Below the pieces are notes generated by a model, which was not told the DNA's origin, ran no database searches, and saw only the letters and a list, made by a program, of their open reading frames with translations. Position numbers and translations under genes: made by a program. Shown here in pieces: positions 63,737 through 64,000 of a stretch of 64,000 nt of DNA. Each line of letters begins with the position of its first letter. Position 1 is the stretch's first letter. Source of the stretch: Tillandsia leiboldiana (lineage: Eukaryota > Streptophyta > Magnoliopsida > Poales > Bromeliaceae); assembly GCA_029204045.2 (NCBI GenBank), contig CM055067.1:29152838-29216837 (forward strand), given 5' to 3'.

Positions 63737-64000
63737 TGTTACGGCATTTTGGTTTTGGCATATTTCGTGAGTCAAGTCAGTGAGTTGAGTCGGAGTCTTA
63801 AAGGGATCAAATTGTCAATCAGCATTCAAAGACTTAGAGAAGATTCAACAAGAGCTCAAGTTGACACTCAGTGTCTTGAGTCTTGAAGATTGAAGTTGAA
63901 GAACTGTGGATCAGTTACATCAATCTCAAGAAGAAAGTATTCAAGAGGATCAGGTATGTTTAACTAAATAATTGTGGTGATCCGAATACTTTTTTATAGT
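63737..64000 (+). repeat. E6 3' LTR (first 264 bp)
   Basis: Matches 58692-58955 with a single C/T difference and continues beyond the window. Confidence 0.95.

Larger units (their letters stand above)
58692..64000 (+). mobile_element. E6: gag-only SIRE-type copia element (3' LTR runs off the window)
   Basis: 5' LTR 58692-60082, primer site, intact gag, 1.66 kb of non-coding sequence, 3' LTR from 63737. Protease, integrase, RT and RNase H are all missing; the break lies just after RKGDIFPCL, the point where E5 passes into protease. One difference is seen between the LTRs in the 264 bp that can be compared, so it is young. Left target-site candidate AGCCC (58687-58691). This is the TR-GAG type of non-autonomous element. 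Confidence 0.92.

Overview
This window looks like nuclear DNA of a flowering plant, from a repeat-packed, probably heterochromatic interval. Every recognisable stretch is LTR retrotransposon. I found no host gene, tRNA gene, rRNA or CRISPR. The elements are Ty3 chromoviruses of the Tekay/Del type (single Gag-Pol frame opening MPPRR, C-terminal chromodomain, initiator-Met tRNA primer site, LTRs of 2.4-4.1 kb) and Ty1/copia elements of the SIRE type (long Gag with coiled coil and two zinc knuckles, several polypurine tracts). Very long, GC-rich LTRs suggest a large genome, perhaps a monocot; the species cannot be named from this. The labels E1-E10 are mine.

Layout. E1 (1-10191): Tekay element, 5' LTR cut by the window edge, Gag-Pol with one frameshift. 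10192-11922 (E10): antisense LTR-like remnant. E2 (11923-22616): non-autonomous Tekay derivative with 4.1-kb LTRs and decayed gag-pol; its 3' LTR runs into a 100-N gap (22617-22716). E7 (22717-24050 and 34715-35868): LTR of the E3 family, split by E5. E5 (24051-34714): SIRE-type copia element with broken gag-pol plus an extra ORF behind pol. E8 (35869-37383): antisense LTR. E9 (37384-37795): LTR fragment related to E1. E4 (37796-58691): Tekay element whose 5' LTR holds E3 (38673-49450, non-autonomous, full of minisatellites) and whose 3' LTR is split by E6 (58692 to beyond the window), a gag-only SIRE-type element.

How they fit together. E1 and E2 share the LTR end, primer-site spacer and leader; so do E3 and E4. 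This suggests two autonomous/non-autonomous pairs in which E2 and E3 were mobilised in trans. What survives in all four is cis-acting: a leader with two stem-loops (one with the self-complementary loop hexamer CTGCAG), paired hairpins in R-U5, and a GTTTCG/CGAAAC hairpin before the polypurine tract. The SIRE elements have almost no leader between primer site and gag. Instead their LTRs carry a row of hairpins with one constant loop (TGGATT) and different, compensating stems. E5 also has what looks like an internal promoter, a 5'-UTR intron and a small signal-peptide ORF behind pol.

Quality warning: roughly 19.2-28.4 kb, around the N gap, is rich in single-base indels against its sister copies. 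Many frameshifts there may be assembly errors. LTR comparisons were made by eye.
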